From contig NZ_JADYTS010000004.1 of NCBI RefSeq assembly GCF_021531355.1, positions 27,971-91,970 of the forward strand: a DNA stretch of 64,000 nt, read 5' to 3'. The position numbers and the translations under genes were made by a program. This stretch comes from Leyella stercorea (GTDB lineage: Bacteria; Bacteroidota; Bacteroidia; Bacteroidales; Bacteroidaceae). Below are positions 1-10,379 of the stretch, one piece after another. Position 1 is the first letter of the stretch. Every line of letters begins with the position of its first letter. A model generated the notes under the pieces. The model made no database searches, had not been told where the DNA came from, and saw only the letters and a program-made list of their open reading frames with translations.

Positions 1-1
1 T

Positions 2-1306
2 CATTATTGTGGTGGTGGCGACATCGTTGTATGGCGAGTAGGCATAGTACTCTTTCTTATGGCGGCATTTGCCCTCAATCAGACATTGCCCTATTGTTTC
101 ATCAGTCCTTTGTTAGTTTTTCTTTTCTTTGTGCCAATAATCATCTATATAGTGCTGTGGCTTGTGGCTCCCGTGGCACGAACAACCGAGGAGCGACTAA
201 GCATGACGGGCAAGGAGGTTACTCCCGAGTCGATAAGCAAGGCTATTATTGCTGAGGCAGAGGAGCAGGTGAAGCCAACCATAAAACGTGGCAAGGGTGG
301 CGGCATATTGTCTGGAATATCAGAGATTGTGAAGTTTAGCATAAAGGCAGTTGCTCTTATTAGCTTCTCTGTGTTGATAGCCTTTGCCTTGGCTTATTTC
401 ATCTTCTCGATAGCCTATGTCGTGATAGGTGAGCCCTTCATACGACTCTTCACCAACGACAACATTACCCTGAGCGTTATGGCCTCTATACCTTACATGA
501 AGTTCTATATAGTAGTGTCGGCGTTGTGTTGTTTCATAGCAGCTTTGTTTCCGTTGCTCCTTATCGTACGTTCCTTTAAGTCGGAACCCAAGCCAACGCG
601 GACAGGCATTATAGCTATGCTTTCGGGCATTTGGGTTGTGGCTGTGACGTTAGGCTTCATTATGTTTGTGATGATAGGCATACAGATGCAAAAAAAAAGT
701 AGAGAATACAATAGGTTAGAAAACACGCACAATGGCATCTATATGAACCGCAACAACTGGGAATTGACTTCGCAGAATGGCTGGGACATAGAAGTAGCCA
801 AGAACTTTGGTGAGACCATTTATGGTTGGTCGGATGCTGACCCTTTGTGTATGGATATGAATCCTATTCGCATCAGGGCAGACAAGAGCAACCTGCCTAT
901 AGAGTTTGCCATGAGCCGCAAGGAGGCAAAGGAAGAGGGTGACTATATGCTTGAGTGTCTTTCGAGCTGTTCGGTTGTTGATGCCACGCTGAGCGTGTGG
1001 AGCGAGGGCAAGTGTCTCTCGGTATTGCGTCTCGACGGTTATGGCTCTGCCTCTAATATTCCACTCAAAGGATTGTTGTGGGAGGAAAGCCGCAAGATAC
1101 CATTATTATGCCAGCAAAACGACAGTACCACATGGGTTGACGATGTTGTACGCAATGACGCATGGCGTTATCTCTCAACCGCTCCATTCCGTCATAAAGG
1201 TGGAATACTGGAGTATCGTCTGCGCATAGGTCAGCACGATGTCAAGGACATTGTGACCAATGGAGGATATGTGAAGATGGTGCATGAGGGCTTAAGAAAA
1301 CAATAG
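2..1306 (+). CDS. PspC-domain membrane protein, 5' end outside the window
   Basis: The frame is open from the first bases of the window, so the gene is cut by the window edge and the first ATG inside (position 59) is unlikely to be the real start. The visible N-terminal part is a hydrophobic helix ending in YIVLWLVAP-ARTTEERL, the characteristic end of a PspC domain (phage-shock-protein C family) as found in Bacteroidetes. Further membrane segments lie at roughly residues 90-135, 140-175 and 190-220 of the visible part, followed by a soluble C-terminal half of about 180 residues that I do not recognise. In Bacteroidetes such genes usually follow a PadR-type regulator and act in envelope stress; the regulator would lie outside this window. 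The next gene starts 25 bases downstream on the same strand, so they may be co-transcribed. Confidence 0.75.
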   Translation, partial: HYCGGGDIVVWRVGIVLFLMAAFALNQTLPYCFISPLLVFLFFVPIIIYIVLWLVAPVARTTEERLSMTGKEVTPESISKAIIAEAEEQVKPTIKRGKGGGILSGISEIVKFSIKAVALISFSVLIAFALAYFIFSIAYVVIGEPFIRLFTNDNITLSVMASIPYMKFYIVVSALCCFIAALFPLLLIVRSFKSEPKPTRTGIIAMLSGIWVVAVTLGFIMFVMIGIQMQKKSREYNRLENTHNGIYMNRNNWELTSQNGWDIEVAKNFGETIYGWSDADPLCMDMNPIRIRADKSNLPIEFAMSRKEAKEEGDYMLECLSSCSVVDATLSVWSEGKCLSVLRLDGYGSASNIPLKGLLWEESRKIPLLCQQNDSTTWVDDVVRNDAWRYLSTAPFRHKGGILEYRLRIGQHDVKDIVTNGGYVKMVHEGLRKQ

Positions 1307-1331
1307 AAACATCATCTAATCTTTCTTCCGT

Positions 1332-4184
1332 ATGAAGACAAAGCGTATTTTACCGTTATTGCTTCTCCTCCTCTTCAATGTGATAGGGGGAGCGGCACAA
1401 AACACCAAAACCGACAAGCCCAAGCGTACTGTAATGTTGTTGCAGTATGTCAAGGACTCGTTCACGGGTGTTGAGCTTAAGGCTCACGTCACATTGATGC
1501 GCCAGGACAGTACGGTGGTCGACACAATCACCTGCAAAGGATGGCAACGCGACTATAGAGCGCGCTTCGAGGTTGAGGCTAAGCCTGCAAAATATATTGT
1601 CAAGGCAGAGTGTGAGGGTTATGCCACCAACTGTCAAGACTACGAGGTTAAGCGCATAGCACGCAACCGCGGCTTCAGAATGCCCGACCTAAACCTGAAG
1701 AAACTCGCCCAGAGCGATATACATAAAGAGGTGGACTTGGATGGAGTGGTAGTGACTGGCACCAAGGTGAAGTTCACCTATCGTGGCGACACACTCGTGT
1801 ATAATGCCAGCGCATTCAATGTGCCCGACGGTTCTATGCTCGACGCCCTCGTACGGCAGTTGCCTGGAGCCGAGATTAAGAGCAATGGCGACATCTATGT
1901 TAACGGCAAGAAGATAGACTACCTCACGCTCAACGGCAAGGACTTCTTCAAGGGCAACAACAAGATAATGCTCGACAATCTGCCTCACTATACGGTGCAG
2001 AACCTTAAGGTATACAACAAGTCGACAGAGAAAAGCCGACTTGTAGGCAAGGAAGTGGAGAAGAAAGACTACGTTATGGACGTGGAGCTGAAGCGTGAGT
2101 ACAACCGTGGATACATATCGAATGCCGAAGTGGCAGGAGGCACACGCCAACGCTACATGGCGCGTCTCTTCGGACTTTACTACGACGACCACACCCGTTT
2201 CTCCGTCTTTGGCAATGTAAACAACGTCAATGAGAATCGCAGTCCAGGAAGAGAAGGCGACTGGAGTCCGTCGAACAGTCCGCAAGGTCAGACCGTCACC
2301 AAGCAGGTGGGCACGAGTCTTAGCACACAGAACAAGGCAGGCAGCTTGCGCGAGCAATTCGATGCCATAGCTTCATGGAACGATGTTACAGACATCACAC
2401 GCTCTTCAAGTGAACAGTTTGCCTCGGCAGGCAACATCTTCAACCGTTCCAGCTCAACCTCCGTGCAGAAGGAGTTTCGCCTGAATGCCAACAACAAGAT
2501 AACTTACACCGATGAGAGTACGTTTTATCTACAGTCGTCAACATCGTTCAACTATGGCGACGGTACCAACAACTCCTCTTCAGAGCGTGCCATATTCGAT
2601 TCGGAAGGCAATATGGCTGCGGATTCTCCCACCAACCGCTCGCAGACAATAAGTCTCACAAAGTTCCGCACAACATCAGTCAACGAGAGCTTTATGTTTG
2701 GATTTAATTTGCCCTGGGGCGACAGGCTCGGCTTCAATCTGAACGGCAGCTACACATCCAACAAGCCTCAGGACCGTTTCAGCCTTTCTAACAACGAGTA
2801 TCTGCGCGAGAACAAGAACGATCTGCGTCGTGTCTATGCCGACAGCCACAACAAATCCTACAACTATGGTGCATCAGCCAATTACTCCGTTGAGCTGAAC
2901 AATTGGACGGTAAGTTTGAGCCAGAAATATAACCAGAACATGATTTCTACCAACCTGCTCAACTATCGTCTTGAGCGTCTTGGCGGCTTATACAACCGTT
3001 TCGACCAGCAGCAGCTCGACCGCTTGCCATCAACTCGCGACTCCCTGCTCCTTGCTCTCGACATGCAGAATAGCAAGACATACCGCTTGCTGACACGTCA
3101 GTATAAAGGTGAGCCTACTCTGCTGTACAACCATAGCAACACTTACTTCTCGTTGAGTCTGCCCTACCGTCTTGTGCGCGAGCGCATCAACTACAGCTGT
3201 GCCTCGGTCGACACAACGGCTGTTCGCCGCAAGTGGCTTGTGGAGCCTTCGCTGTTTTTCAACAAATGGAACGATAAGCTTGAATTAAATGCCAGCTATA
3301 GCCTTAACTGTAGCCAACCCAGCATGGAGTCGCTTATGCCTATCGATAACGACATCAATCCGCTTGCACGCCGCGTCAACAACCCTAATCTGAAGACATC
3401 CGTCACGCATAACATCAATAGTTATGTTAACTTCATCTTCAAGAACAAGAGCATTCTGTCAATTGCGCTCAACGGCTCGGTATATACCGACATGATAGGC
3501 ACGCGCACCACCTATAATACGCAAACAGGTGCTTACGCCTATATGAGCGACAACGTGCATTCGGGCAACTGGACCCTCAATCCCTATGTTGTCTATTCTG
3601 GCAAACTCGACAAGAAGGGACTGTTCGCTATAGAGACACGTCTCTCGCTCGACTACACCAAGAGTACCGACTTCGACATAGCCTACGATGTCGACATCAA
3701 CAAAGCAGCCTCCGTATTAAGCCGTGTCTACACTTCAACACTTCGCGACTATCTGAAGCTGTCGTTCCAAAAGGGCGACTTGAGCCTGGCTCTCGTTGCC
3801 GATGCACAATGGCGCAACTCTACAAGCAACCGCGACAACTTCCAGACGCTTAACGCCTACGACTACAACTACGGCATGACGCTTTCCTATAAGTTGCCGC
3901 TCGGCATACAGCTTGCCACCGACCTCAAGCAATACTCTCGCCGCGGCTATGGCGATAAGTCGATGAACACCGACGATCTCGTATGGAACGCTTCGCTCAC
4001 ACGCTCCTTCTGCAAGGGCCGTCTCACCCTTACAGCCGAAGGCTTCGACATCCTCCACCAATTGTCCAACACCACATATACGGTGAATGCACAGGGACGC
4101 ACAGAAGTATGGCGTAACACTATACCTAATTATGTGATGATGCACGTGGCGTATAAACTGACGAAAACCCCTAAGAAGAAATAG
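1332..4184 (+). CDS. TonB-dependent receptor-like outer membrane beta-barrel protein
   Basis: A 950-residue secreted protein: the first 22 residues form a Lys-rich start plus Leu-rich signal peptide ending AAQ. Residues about 35-120 look like a carboxypeptidase-regulatory-like beta-sandwich, followed by a plug-like segment with VVVTGTKVKF and a LPG-containing stretch (residues about 135-240), and then some 700 residues rich in alternating Tyr/Asn/Ser strands typical of a transmembrane beta barrel (outer membrane protein beta-barrel family). It probably sits in the outer membrane. No SusD-like partner follows, so a glycan uptake role is not supported; the substrate cannot be told. It is 25 bases downstream of the PspC gene and ends at a terminator hairpin shared with the convergent neighbour. 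Confidence 0.8.
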   Translation: MKTKRILPLLLLLLFNVIGGAAQNTKTDKPKRTVMLLQYVKDSFTGVELKAHVTLMRQDSTVVDTITCKGWQRDYRARFEVEAKPAKYIVKAECEGYATNCQDYEVKRIARNRGFRMPDLNLKKLAQSDIHKEVDLDGVVVTGTKVKFTYRGDTLVYNASAFNVPDGSMLDALVRQLPGAEIKSNGDIYVNGKKIDYLTLNGKDFFKGNNKIMLDNLPHYTVQNLKVYNKSTEKSRLVGKEVEKKDYVMDVELKREYNRGYISNAEVAGGTRQRYMARLFGLYYDDHTRFSVFGNVNNVNENRSPGREGDWSPSNSPQGQTVTKQVGTSLSTQNKAGSLREQFDAIASWNDVTDITRSSSEQFASAGNIFNRSSSTSVQKEFRLNANNKITYTDESTFYLQSSTSFNYGDGTNNSSSERAIFDSEGNMAADSPTNRSQTISLTKFRTTSVNESFMFGFNLPWGDRLGFNLNGSYTSNKPQDRFSLSNNEYLRENKNDLRRVYADSHNKSYNYGASANYSVELNNWTVSLSQKYNQNMISTNLLNYRLERLGGLYNRFDQQQLDRLPSTRDSLLLALDMQNSKTYRLLTRQYKGEPTLLYNHSNTYFSLSLPYRLVRERINYSCASVDTTAVRRKWLVEPSLFFNKWNDKLELNASYSLNCSQPSMESLMPIDNDINPLARRVNNPNLKTSVTHNINSYVNFIFKNKSILSIALNGSVYTDMIGTRTTYNTQTGAYAYMSDNVHSGNWTLNPYVVYSGKLDKKGLFAIETRLSLDYTKSTDFDIAYDVDINKAASVLSRVYTSTLRDYLKLSFQKGDLSLALVADAQWRNSTSNRDNFQTLNAYDYNYGMTLSYKLPLGIQLATDLKQYSRRGYGDKSMNTDDLVWNASLTRSFCKGRLTLTAEGFDILHQLSNTTYTVNAQGRTEVWRNTIPNYVMMHVAYKLTKTPKKK

Positions 4185-4194
4185 CCATAAAAAA

Positions 4195-4225
4195 TGCGGC
4201 ACAACTCTTAATGAGCTGTGCCGCA
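4195..4225. terminator. Bidirectional terminator hairpin
   Basis: A perfect 9-bp stem (TGCGGCACA with TGTGCCGCA) around a 13-base loop lies between two convergent genes, with A-rich sequence on one side and AGTAAACAAT on the other. It probably ends transcription of the outer membrane protein gene and of the minus-strand restriction cluster. Confidence 0.7.
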
Positions 4226-4253
4226 GTAAACAATATCTACTTTCTATAAAAAA

Positions 4254-6335
4254 TCATTCCTCGTCTTCTCCTTCCAGTTCTGAACGAAATTCAAAAATGA
4301 GTTCTGAGGCAGAAATATTGCATTCTTCGAACATTCCACGAAGTATGCTTATCTTGCTAGCTGTGCTATTATCAGTCCATGCATACATTCCTTGTGCAAG
4401 TTCGCGTTTCCAACCATCTTGTGTAGTTGAGAAACCGTATTTTTCGTTTGCACAAAGCCATTCTATGGTTGAACGTTTTTCTATCAGTATATGTCCGCAT
4501 ACTTGAATGAGCATTTCCTTCCATGTATTGACTGTATATCTAATTCCATGAAGTATATACGCCTGAAGCTTCTTGCCTGTGAATTCATAATCCTCATCGT
4601 CAAGTGATGCAGATTCCGCCTCACGGCTCAACGGTTCAAATGATGTTGTAGGCATAGGCCAAAGCCGCATAAACACATCCTGTAGCTCTTTCTGACGTGC
4701 TTTTAGTTCCGTTTCAGTCCATTGTTCGCACGATTTCACAGAGTTGTTCAACCGAAACGCACTGTCTTTGAAACCTTTCTCCATGTCTCTTTTCTCAATA
4801 AAGGTAAGATTGCTATATTGAGAATTATATCCAGTGAGGGTAAGGTTTGCCAGCGTATGCAGATATTGCTCATGAATTCTTTCCCAATCATCGCCCAACG
4901 CGGTTTTCCACTTGTCAGACAATGTTTGTGGCATGATATGCTCAATCGTGATATTCTTCTCGGTCAGTTCTTTCACCACATCATGACGTTCGTTATTGTC
5001 TTGGTTCTCCATGCGCTCAAGTATAAACATACGAGCATTGACAGGCATCTTATATACTTGGCGTGTCTTGAAATCGCCCTTCACCTCCTCGTCTGATGGA
5101 AACACCGAAGAACGCCCCTTCTTTAGCAGAACGTATTTCAGCACGTCAATATATGAAGGTGCAGTCTCGTCACTCGATCTGTTGACGTGATTCAACACAT
5201 CTCTGTGAAGTGTGGCAAAAACCTTATTCAAAGCATTAGATGGAAGATTGCAAATGATTCTGCGAGCCCAGTAGGCTTCAATGACATCAAGAACTTGGTA
5301 GATTTCTGTTTCTGCCAATCCTACTTTAGTTGCATAGTCGAAGAATGCCATAAAGAAAGGATAAGCAATAGTAGAATCCAACGTCCGAAGCTGATTCAAC
5401 TTTCTATTTAGCTTGGCTGTACCTACTTCAGCATTGTCTACTTGGCTGTAAATCTTGGCATAGTGATGCATATCTTCCAAGAGTGTAGCCCTATCAATGT
5501 TTGCAGTCTCTGCATACTCTTTGAATATGAAGTAGATTTTATCAATACGACCTATTTTACCTTGCTTCATGGTCAGGTAATCACGCACAAAAGATGATGG
5601 GTCGTATTTGGTAAATTCTTCTATTGGATTCCAGAATCGAGTATAAAGATTATCCTGCTCTGCAGGTGCGAGTGACATCAAGAGATAGTTGCGTATCTTG
5701 TCTGCTTCGCTTAGGTCAAGACCTGTAGAGTTCAGACTCTCGAATATCAACTGTGGGTCATCATCTTCGTCAAGACGAATGTTGATGACTTCGAGTTTCT
5801 TTATTGTCTCAAAGAGCTCGTCGAGGGTTAAACCAGCACGAATTATCTTGTCATAGAAGAAATCATAATTGCGAGTCACGTTCGACTCCTTGATATATTG
5901 TTCTTTTGGTTTATACAGTAACGCATCAAATGCCTGCATATCTTTCTTGATGGGCTTAAGTTTCACCTTACGCTCATCCTCCTGATATTCATCCACAAGA
6001 TAGCGCTTGAAGATTTTCTCAACAAGTTTTGCATCAGTAGCCTCTATCTGTCCTGCCTTCTTTGCGTTGACCATAGCTATCAGCAGCAACGAAACGGTTG
6101 TGATTCGCTGCTGACCATCAATGATGAATCTGTCTTCTGTTCCCGACTGAATGCTTGATACGATACTGCCAAAGAAGTGACTCTTACGGTCACTGTTATG
6201 TAGCTTCATCAAATCTTGGAACAACTGCTCACAGTTTTCCTCCTTCCAGTCATAGTTGCGCTGATACAGAGGTATGATGAATCGCTTGTCCGATCCATCA
6301 AAGAATTTTATTAGGGGTTGTGCATCGCCTTTCAT
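4254..6335 (-). CDS. DUF262/DUF1524 protein, GmrSD-like
   Basis: A 693-residue protein. The N-terminal DUF262 domain (about residues 10-250) has IPLYQRNYDW at 21-30 and the family's ParB-like nucleotide-binding motif DGQQRITT at 73-80. The DUF1524 domain has the HNH-type motif EHIMPQ at 465-470 and NLTLTGYN at 497-504. This is the GmrS-GmrD architecture in one chain; known members are type IV restriction enzymes that need an NTP and cut modified (glucosylated hydroxymethylcytosine) DNA, and related proteins defend against phage. A further domain of about 110 residues (580-693), possibly a winged helix or targeting domain, is C-terminal. It is the last gene of a three-gene minus-strand cluster, 56 bases after the single-chain R-M enzyme. 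The substrate here is unknown; the domain assignment is firm. Confidence 0.85.
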   Translation of the reverse strand: MKGDAQPLIKFFDGSDKRFIIPLYQRNYDWKEENCEQLFQDLMKLHNSDRKSHFFGSIVSSIQSGTEDRFIIDGQQRITTVSLLLIAMVNAKKAGQIEATDAKLVEKIFKRYLVDEYQEDERKVKLKPIKKDMQAFDALLYKPKEQYIKESNVTRNYDFFYDKIIRAGLTLDELFETIKKLEVINIRLDEDDDPQLIFESLNSTGLDLSEADKIRNYLLMSLAPAEQDNLYTRFWNPIEEFTKYDPSSFVRDYLTMKQGKIGRIDKIYFIFKEYAETANIDRATLLEDMHHYAKIYSQVDNAEVGTAKLNRKLNQLRTLDSTIAYPFFMAFFDYATKVGLAETEIYQVLDVIEAYWARRIICNLPSNALNKVFATLHRDVLNHVNRSSDETAPSYIDVLKYVLLKKGRSSVFPSDEEVKGDFKTRQVYKMPVNARMFILERMENQDNNERHDVVKELTEKNITIEHIMPQTLSDKWKTALGDDWERIHEQYLHTLANLTLTGYNSQYSNLTFIEKRDMEKGFKDSAFRLNNSVKSCEQWTETELKARQKELQDVFMRLWPMPTTSFEPLSREAESASLDDEDYEFTGKKLQAYILHGIRYTVNTWKEMLIQVCGHILIEKRSTIEWLCANEKYGFSTTQDGWKRELAQGMYAWTDNSTASKISILRGMFEECNISASELIFEFRSELEGEDEE

Positions 6336-6391
6336 AAAAATCTAATTTAATCATTCGAACACTAACAGCATATCATGTTTTGCTAATATTG

Positions 6392-9300
6392 CTATTTTAA
6401 GTACTTATCCAATATTGCCTGCTTGTGTTCTTTACATTCTTCCATTTGAATCTTCAATTTTTCTATCTTATCTTCAATCTCAATGATTTTTGAAACAGTT
6501 GCTTTCTGAATATCAATTGACGGTACTCGAATAGATAGCGCTTTAATGCGCTCTGTTGAAGCACGGTTAGCACGTGAGAATCGTTCATGCTCACCAGCTT
6601 TTAGTAGAGGATAGACAAGATATTTAGATAGAACTATTGTTTCATCAAGCACTTTTATTACACCACAATGGTCTGTTGGGTGGAAAGGTCTGTTTGCTGA
6701 CAAATAGTTTACCATCCAATCTCCATCTATTCCCCATAGGACAGAAGGTTTAGAGAAATCCGTCAGCAACGACGAGTCTGTCTTTCCAAACGGCTCGAAT
6801 ACATTAGCACTGAAAACCTCGAATTTACCATCCTTCTTTAACTCGCTTCTAAGGACACGACGACCTATTTGAAGATCGAATACCTGCTCATTGTCGAGAC
6901 GAAGGTCGATAGTTGCTTTAGAATCTGCCTCAACGAGAATTTTTCTTAACTTTTCTTTCAACCTATTCATCTCATCAATACTATTCTGATATAGTTCTTC
7001 AACTTTAGAGCACTCTGAAACGATACTATTAATAACATTAACAGGTGCATCAGGTATTGGCAATTGCTGATAAAAGTATTCAGGAACTCTGCGATGTCCA
7101 CTTGCTCCAGTCATATTTGACGCCGCAATTTTTCTGATTTCATTGCGATTAATCCATTCAAGCAGATATTTTGCTCTTATCTCATCCGTTGTTCTAAGAA
7201 CATGAAATTCTGTACTTCCAAGCCCTAATCCATTTGTAAGTCCATGTGCCAATGCACACTTTCCATTCTCCATGCAAGGGGTGATTTTTGCAATTAGTAC
7301 GTCGTTTTCCTTAAAGTTCGTGTATCCACCTGATAGTTCTCCTATAGTTTTGTCAACCATATTTTCAATACAACCTAATCCGAGTGAAGACATCTCTATA
7401 AAGGAAACAATTTTGTCATGAGGTAATTTCGAAAACTCCTCCCTAGACGGATTGATTTCTTTACAGAATTTCTTCAATGGAATGACTTCGTATTTACTCT
7501 CAACTGCAACCTTCAATGAAATACTTGTTTTTAATTCTTTATTAAAAGCTGTTCTTGAAAATTCTATCATATCTACCAACTTTGCAGTTGTTGCGAAATC
7601 TGCAATACTATCTGGTATTCCGTATTCTTCACCCAAGAAATTCTGTCTGATTAAATAATTGATCTTTTCAGGATCATCATAATCTCCAGGTTTGAAAAGA
7701 CAGGTATTTATAGACTCAATTCCCGAGATTTGTTGCATAGTATCATCCTCTGCCTCATTTCCTTCATCATCTTCAGAGTCGGATGTGGTAGCTACATTTA
7801 AATACTTGATGCCTTCACTACCTTTACGATTCACCCATTCGTAACCCAAGAACTTTTTCATTTCTGTATTAGACGATGGAGACTTAACAATCAGAACAGG
7901 ATTGTTTGTCTGTACAGCCAACATAAAGAAATACATCTTTTCTTGCTCTATAGCCTTTACAAATGCATAGAACGCCTTATCTGCCTCTTTTTTCTTATCC
8001 TCTGAAGATAAAGATCTAAAAGTGGCAGTTCTTGTTTTTGCTACATATTTTGTGCGAATGATTTTTGCTTCATCACACACGTCCTTCATTGCATTACGTG
8101 AAGTTCCGAAAAACGAATTATGGTAAGTCTGTATTACCTCTGAGTCAAGGAAAGATTCTGATATTGTACCCTTCAAGAACTCCTGATAATCCTCTAAAGA
8201 ATAACCAAGATGTTCACAGTATTTCTCCATCAATTCTGTATCCTGATAAACCTCATCTCCGTTCTCACTCAGATTGAACCAGCACTCTACACGACTTGCG
8301 AAATGTTCTGCGTCAGGAGTATTTGTCTCCTTGCGACGAAGAAACATAACGACGGTGTTTGTACCTGTCTTGCCAAATGTTCCAGAACCCAACTCGACAA
8401 GAGATACAATATGGAAATTTTCAAGGATTATTTCGCGTGCTTTGGCATAAATACCGCCTTTGTTCAAGACAGATACAGGCAACACAATACCTGCAACACC
8501 TCCTGCTTTCATTAACTGGGCTGCACGTTCCATAAAGAATGTCTCAATCGCCTTGTTCTTGGCCAAATTGATATTGTTGTTGAAAAGTTTATATCTCTTT
8601 CTGTCTTTCTCGTTAAGCGTTTCGAGAAATCCAGATACTGAATATGGCGGATTGGCAATAAGTACACTATATTTGCCTTCTTCAACATTTTGATGTGTTT
8701 GTAATGCGTCAGAATAGACTATCTGAGTTTCATCGTGACCATACATAAACGCTGAAACCTTTGACACTTTCGACAGACGATATTCTTTTTCAATACCCGT
8801 TATACGCGAATAGTAGTCCTGTAATGGCAAATCAGGACGGTGTTTCTTCACAAATTCCTTGATACGGTCGGCATATTCTGTAAGGAAATGGCCCGCACCA
8901 CATGCGTAATCTATGGCGTAGGGTACGTCTTGACTATCCTTTACTAACTGTTCCAATGGTAGAGATGTTACGATAAAACGCACAATAGGCATAGGAGTGA
9001 AGAATTGTCCTTCACTCTGCTTTACACCTTTTGTGAGAAACCCTTCAAACAAATCACCAAGGAATTGGTGTGTATCAGAATCTTTCAGACGAATATCTTG
9101 TAGCATAAGAATAACCTTTCTGAGAATGGCGGCATTCTGCTGGAAAAGTTTCCTGTTGTGAACGCTAATAAAGGAAAAATCGTTGTCAGAGAAGAACTTT
9201 AATGCACGAAAATAATCTTTGATTGTTTTACGTGTCGCATCTGGGTCATTCTTGAAACGACGGAAAGCTTTGTCTATCTCAGCATCTTCAATATAAGTAA

Positions 9301-10291
9301 CCTCTTCTCCGAGGAACTTTTTCATACCATCACGATAAAGACGCTGAAGGCGATCCTGCAATTGAAAATCGTCATCGTATGCTGCACCTTTCCAATAGAA
9401 ATGAAGATTGTCTGGATTATTTGTCTCGTCAACGACCTTGGCAAGGAACAGATTTACCAATTTATCAAAGGCGTTCTCATGTGCTCCAACATTATGCTGA
9501 CGCAATATGTTGGAAAACTCGCTATACTTCTTTTTAATTGTATCGTTATTAACTTTCCTCAAATCAGCAATCGTATATTTATCTTTGCCAATATGGTAAG
9601 GTTGCACAGCATCCTCAAATAATCCAATACGAGCATAGTCGCACTGGTAAGTCTCATGCCATACGCGATATAACTGCTTGTTGTTTGAAGCCTTCTCGTA
9701 CGAAAGGGCTTCTTCATCGTTCTCAAGCATTTTCTTGTTGTCCTGAACATTCAGTAAGTAATAATCAGGCTCAACCTTGTCATCAACAAGATCAGATGTA
9801 TAGAGGCAAAGGAATTTTGTGGATTTTTCTTGCTGGAAGTAACTGAATAACTGAGCACCATCTTCAAGAGTATCATTCCATGCTCCTTGGAATTCATCTG
9901 CTTTTTTGCACTCAATAATAAGCAGAGAGTCTTTATCTTCGTCAGTACCAATAACTTTGCCTTCGCCGTATGTTCGCACCCAAATATCGGCATAGCCGCT
10001 TTTGCTACTATGTCCTAATTTCCATCGTGGCTCAAGTTCTATGTGTTCTGCACGATATCCTTTAGTTAATAAGCGATCTACACACTCTAGAACAACGAAA
10101 TTCTCTGGTTCTGCGAAGTTGCTCGTTGTTTCTCGCCCTACGGTAATATTTGCCTCATTATAAAATATGTGTTCGTGAGCAACATCTATCTTCAATGTCA
10201 CACCAACTTCATATTGTTTTGTATATATATTCTCTTCTTGTGAAAAGCCAAGAAGAGTGAGCAGTTTTTTTATGTCAGATTTTTGAATCAT
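6392..10291 (-). CDS. Single-chain restriction-modification enzyme (nuclease + N6-adenine methylase + specificity domains)
   Basis: A 1299-residue fusion. The N-terminus holds a PD-(D/E)XK nuclease of the HsdR N-terminal type: GYADIWV (Asp102) then LLIIECKKA (Glu127, Lys129). A helical HsdM-like region leads to QFFTP at about 430, S-adenosylmethionine motif I DYACGAGHF at 461-469 and the catalytic NPPY at 547-550 of an N6-adenine methylase. After about residue 940 come two target-recognition-like halves (about 950-1130 and 1150-1299), each ending in a helical, coiled-coil-like stretch (NRLKEKLRKIL and DKIEKLKIQMEEC) as in HsdS. There is no helicase motor, so this is a type IIG/type I-like RMS enzyme rather than a type I complex; two target domains suggest a bipartite recognition site. 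It is flanked by the AlbA-type ATPase gene (88 bases upstream) and the GmrSD-like gene, all in one direction. Confidence 0.88.
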   Translation of the reverse strand: MIQKSDIKKLLTLLGFSQEENIYTKQYEVGVTLKIDVAHEHIFYNEANITVGRETTSNFAEPENFVVLECVDRLLTKGYRAEHIELEPRWKLGHSSKSGYADIWVRTYGEGKVIGTDEDKDSLLIIECKKADEFQGAWNDTLEDGAQLFSYFQQEKSTKFLCLYTSDLVDDKVEPDYYLLNVQDNKKMLENDEEALSYEKASNNKQLYRVWHETYQCDYARIGLFEDAVQPYHIGKDKYTIADLRKVNNDTIKKKYSEFSNILRQHNVGAHENAFDKLVNLFLAKVVDETNNPDNLHFYWKGAAYDDDFQLQDRLQRLYRDGMKKFLGEEVTYIEDAEIDKAFRRFKNDPDATRKTIKDYFRALKFFSDNDFSFISVHNRKLFQQNAAILRKVILMLQDIRLKDSDTHQFLGDLFEGFLTKGVKQSEGQFFTPMPIVRFIVTSLPLEQLVKDSQDVPYAIDYACGAGHFLTEYADRIKEFVKKHRPDLPLQDYYSRITGIEKEYRLSKVSKVSAFMYGHDETQIVYSDALQTHQNVEEGKYSVLIANPPYSVSGFLETLNEKDRKRYKLFNNNINLAKNKAIETFFMERAAQLMKAGGVAGIVLPVSVLNKGGIYAKAREIILENFHIVSLVELGSGTFGKTGTNTVVMFLRRKETNTPDAEHFASRVECWFNLSENGDEVYQDTELMEKYCEHLGYSLEDYQEFLKGTISESFLDSEVIQTYHNSFFGTSRNAMKDVCDEAKIIRTKYVAKTRTATFRSLSSEDKKKEADKAFYAFVKAIEQEKMYFFMLAVQTNNPVLIVKSPSSNTEMKKFLGYEWVNRKGSEGIKYLNVATTSDSEDDEGNEAEDDTMQQISGIESINTCLFKPGDYDDPEKINYLIRQNFLGEEYGIPDSIADFATTAKLVDMIEFSRTAFNKELKTSISLKVAVESKYEVIPLKKFCKEINPSREEFSKLPHDKIVSFIEMSSLGLGCIENMVDKTIGELSGGYTNFKENDVLIAKITPCMENGKCALAHGLTNGLGLGSTEFHVLRTTDEIRAKYLLEWINRNEIRKIAASNMTGASGHRRVPEYFYQQLPIPDAPVNVINSIVSECSKVEELYQNSIDEMNRLKEKLRKILVEADSKATIDLRLDNEQVFDLQIGRRVLRSELKKDGKFEVFSANVFEPFGKTDSSLLTDFSKPSVLWGIDGDWMVNYLSANRPFHPTDHCGVIKVLDETIVLSKYLVYPLLKAGEHERFSRANRASTERIKALSIRVPSIDIQKATVSKIIEIEDKIEKLKIQMEECKEHKQAILDKYLK

Positions 10292-10379
10292 ATTGTAAGA
10301 TTTCTCAAAGTTTTAAAATAAAGAATGACGGTAAGAATGTTGAGTGTTTGTCTCAGCTTTCATGTGGCATCAATAAATA

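Noticed and set aside
7..255. 82-codon frame at the window start
   Set aside because: Overlaps the clear PspC-type frame that is open from the window edge.
1689..2357. 222-codon open frame antisense to the outer membrane protein gene
   Set aside because: The composition (Val/His/Arg-rich) is that expected from reading the opposite strand of a codon-biased gene; no domain and no promoter.
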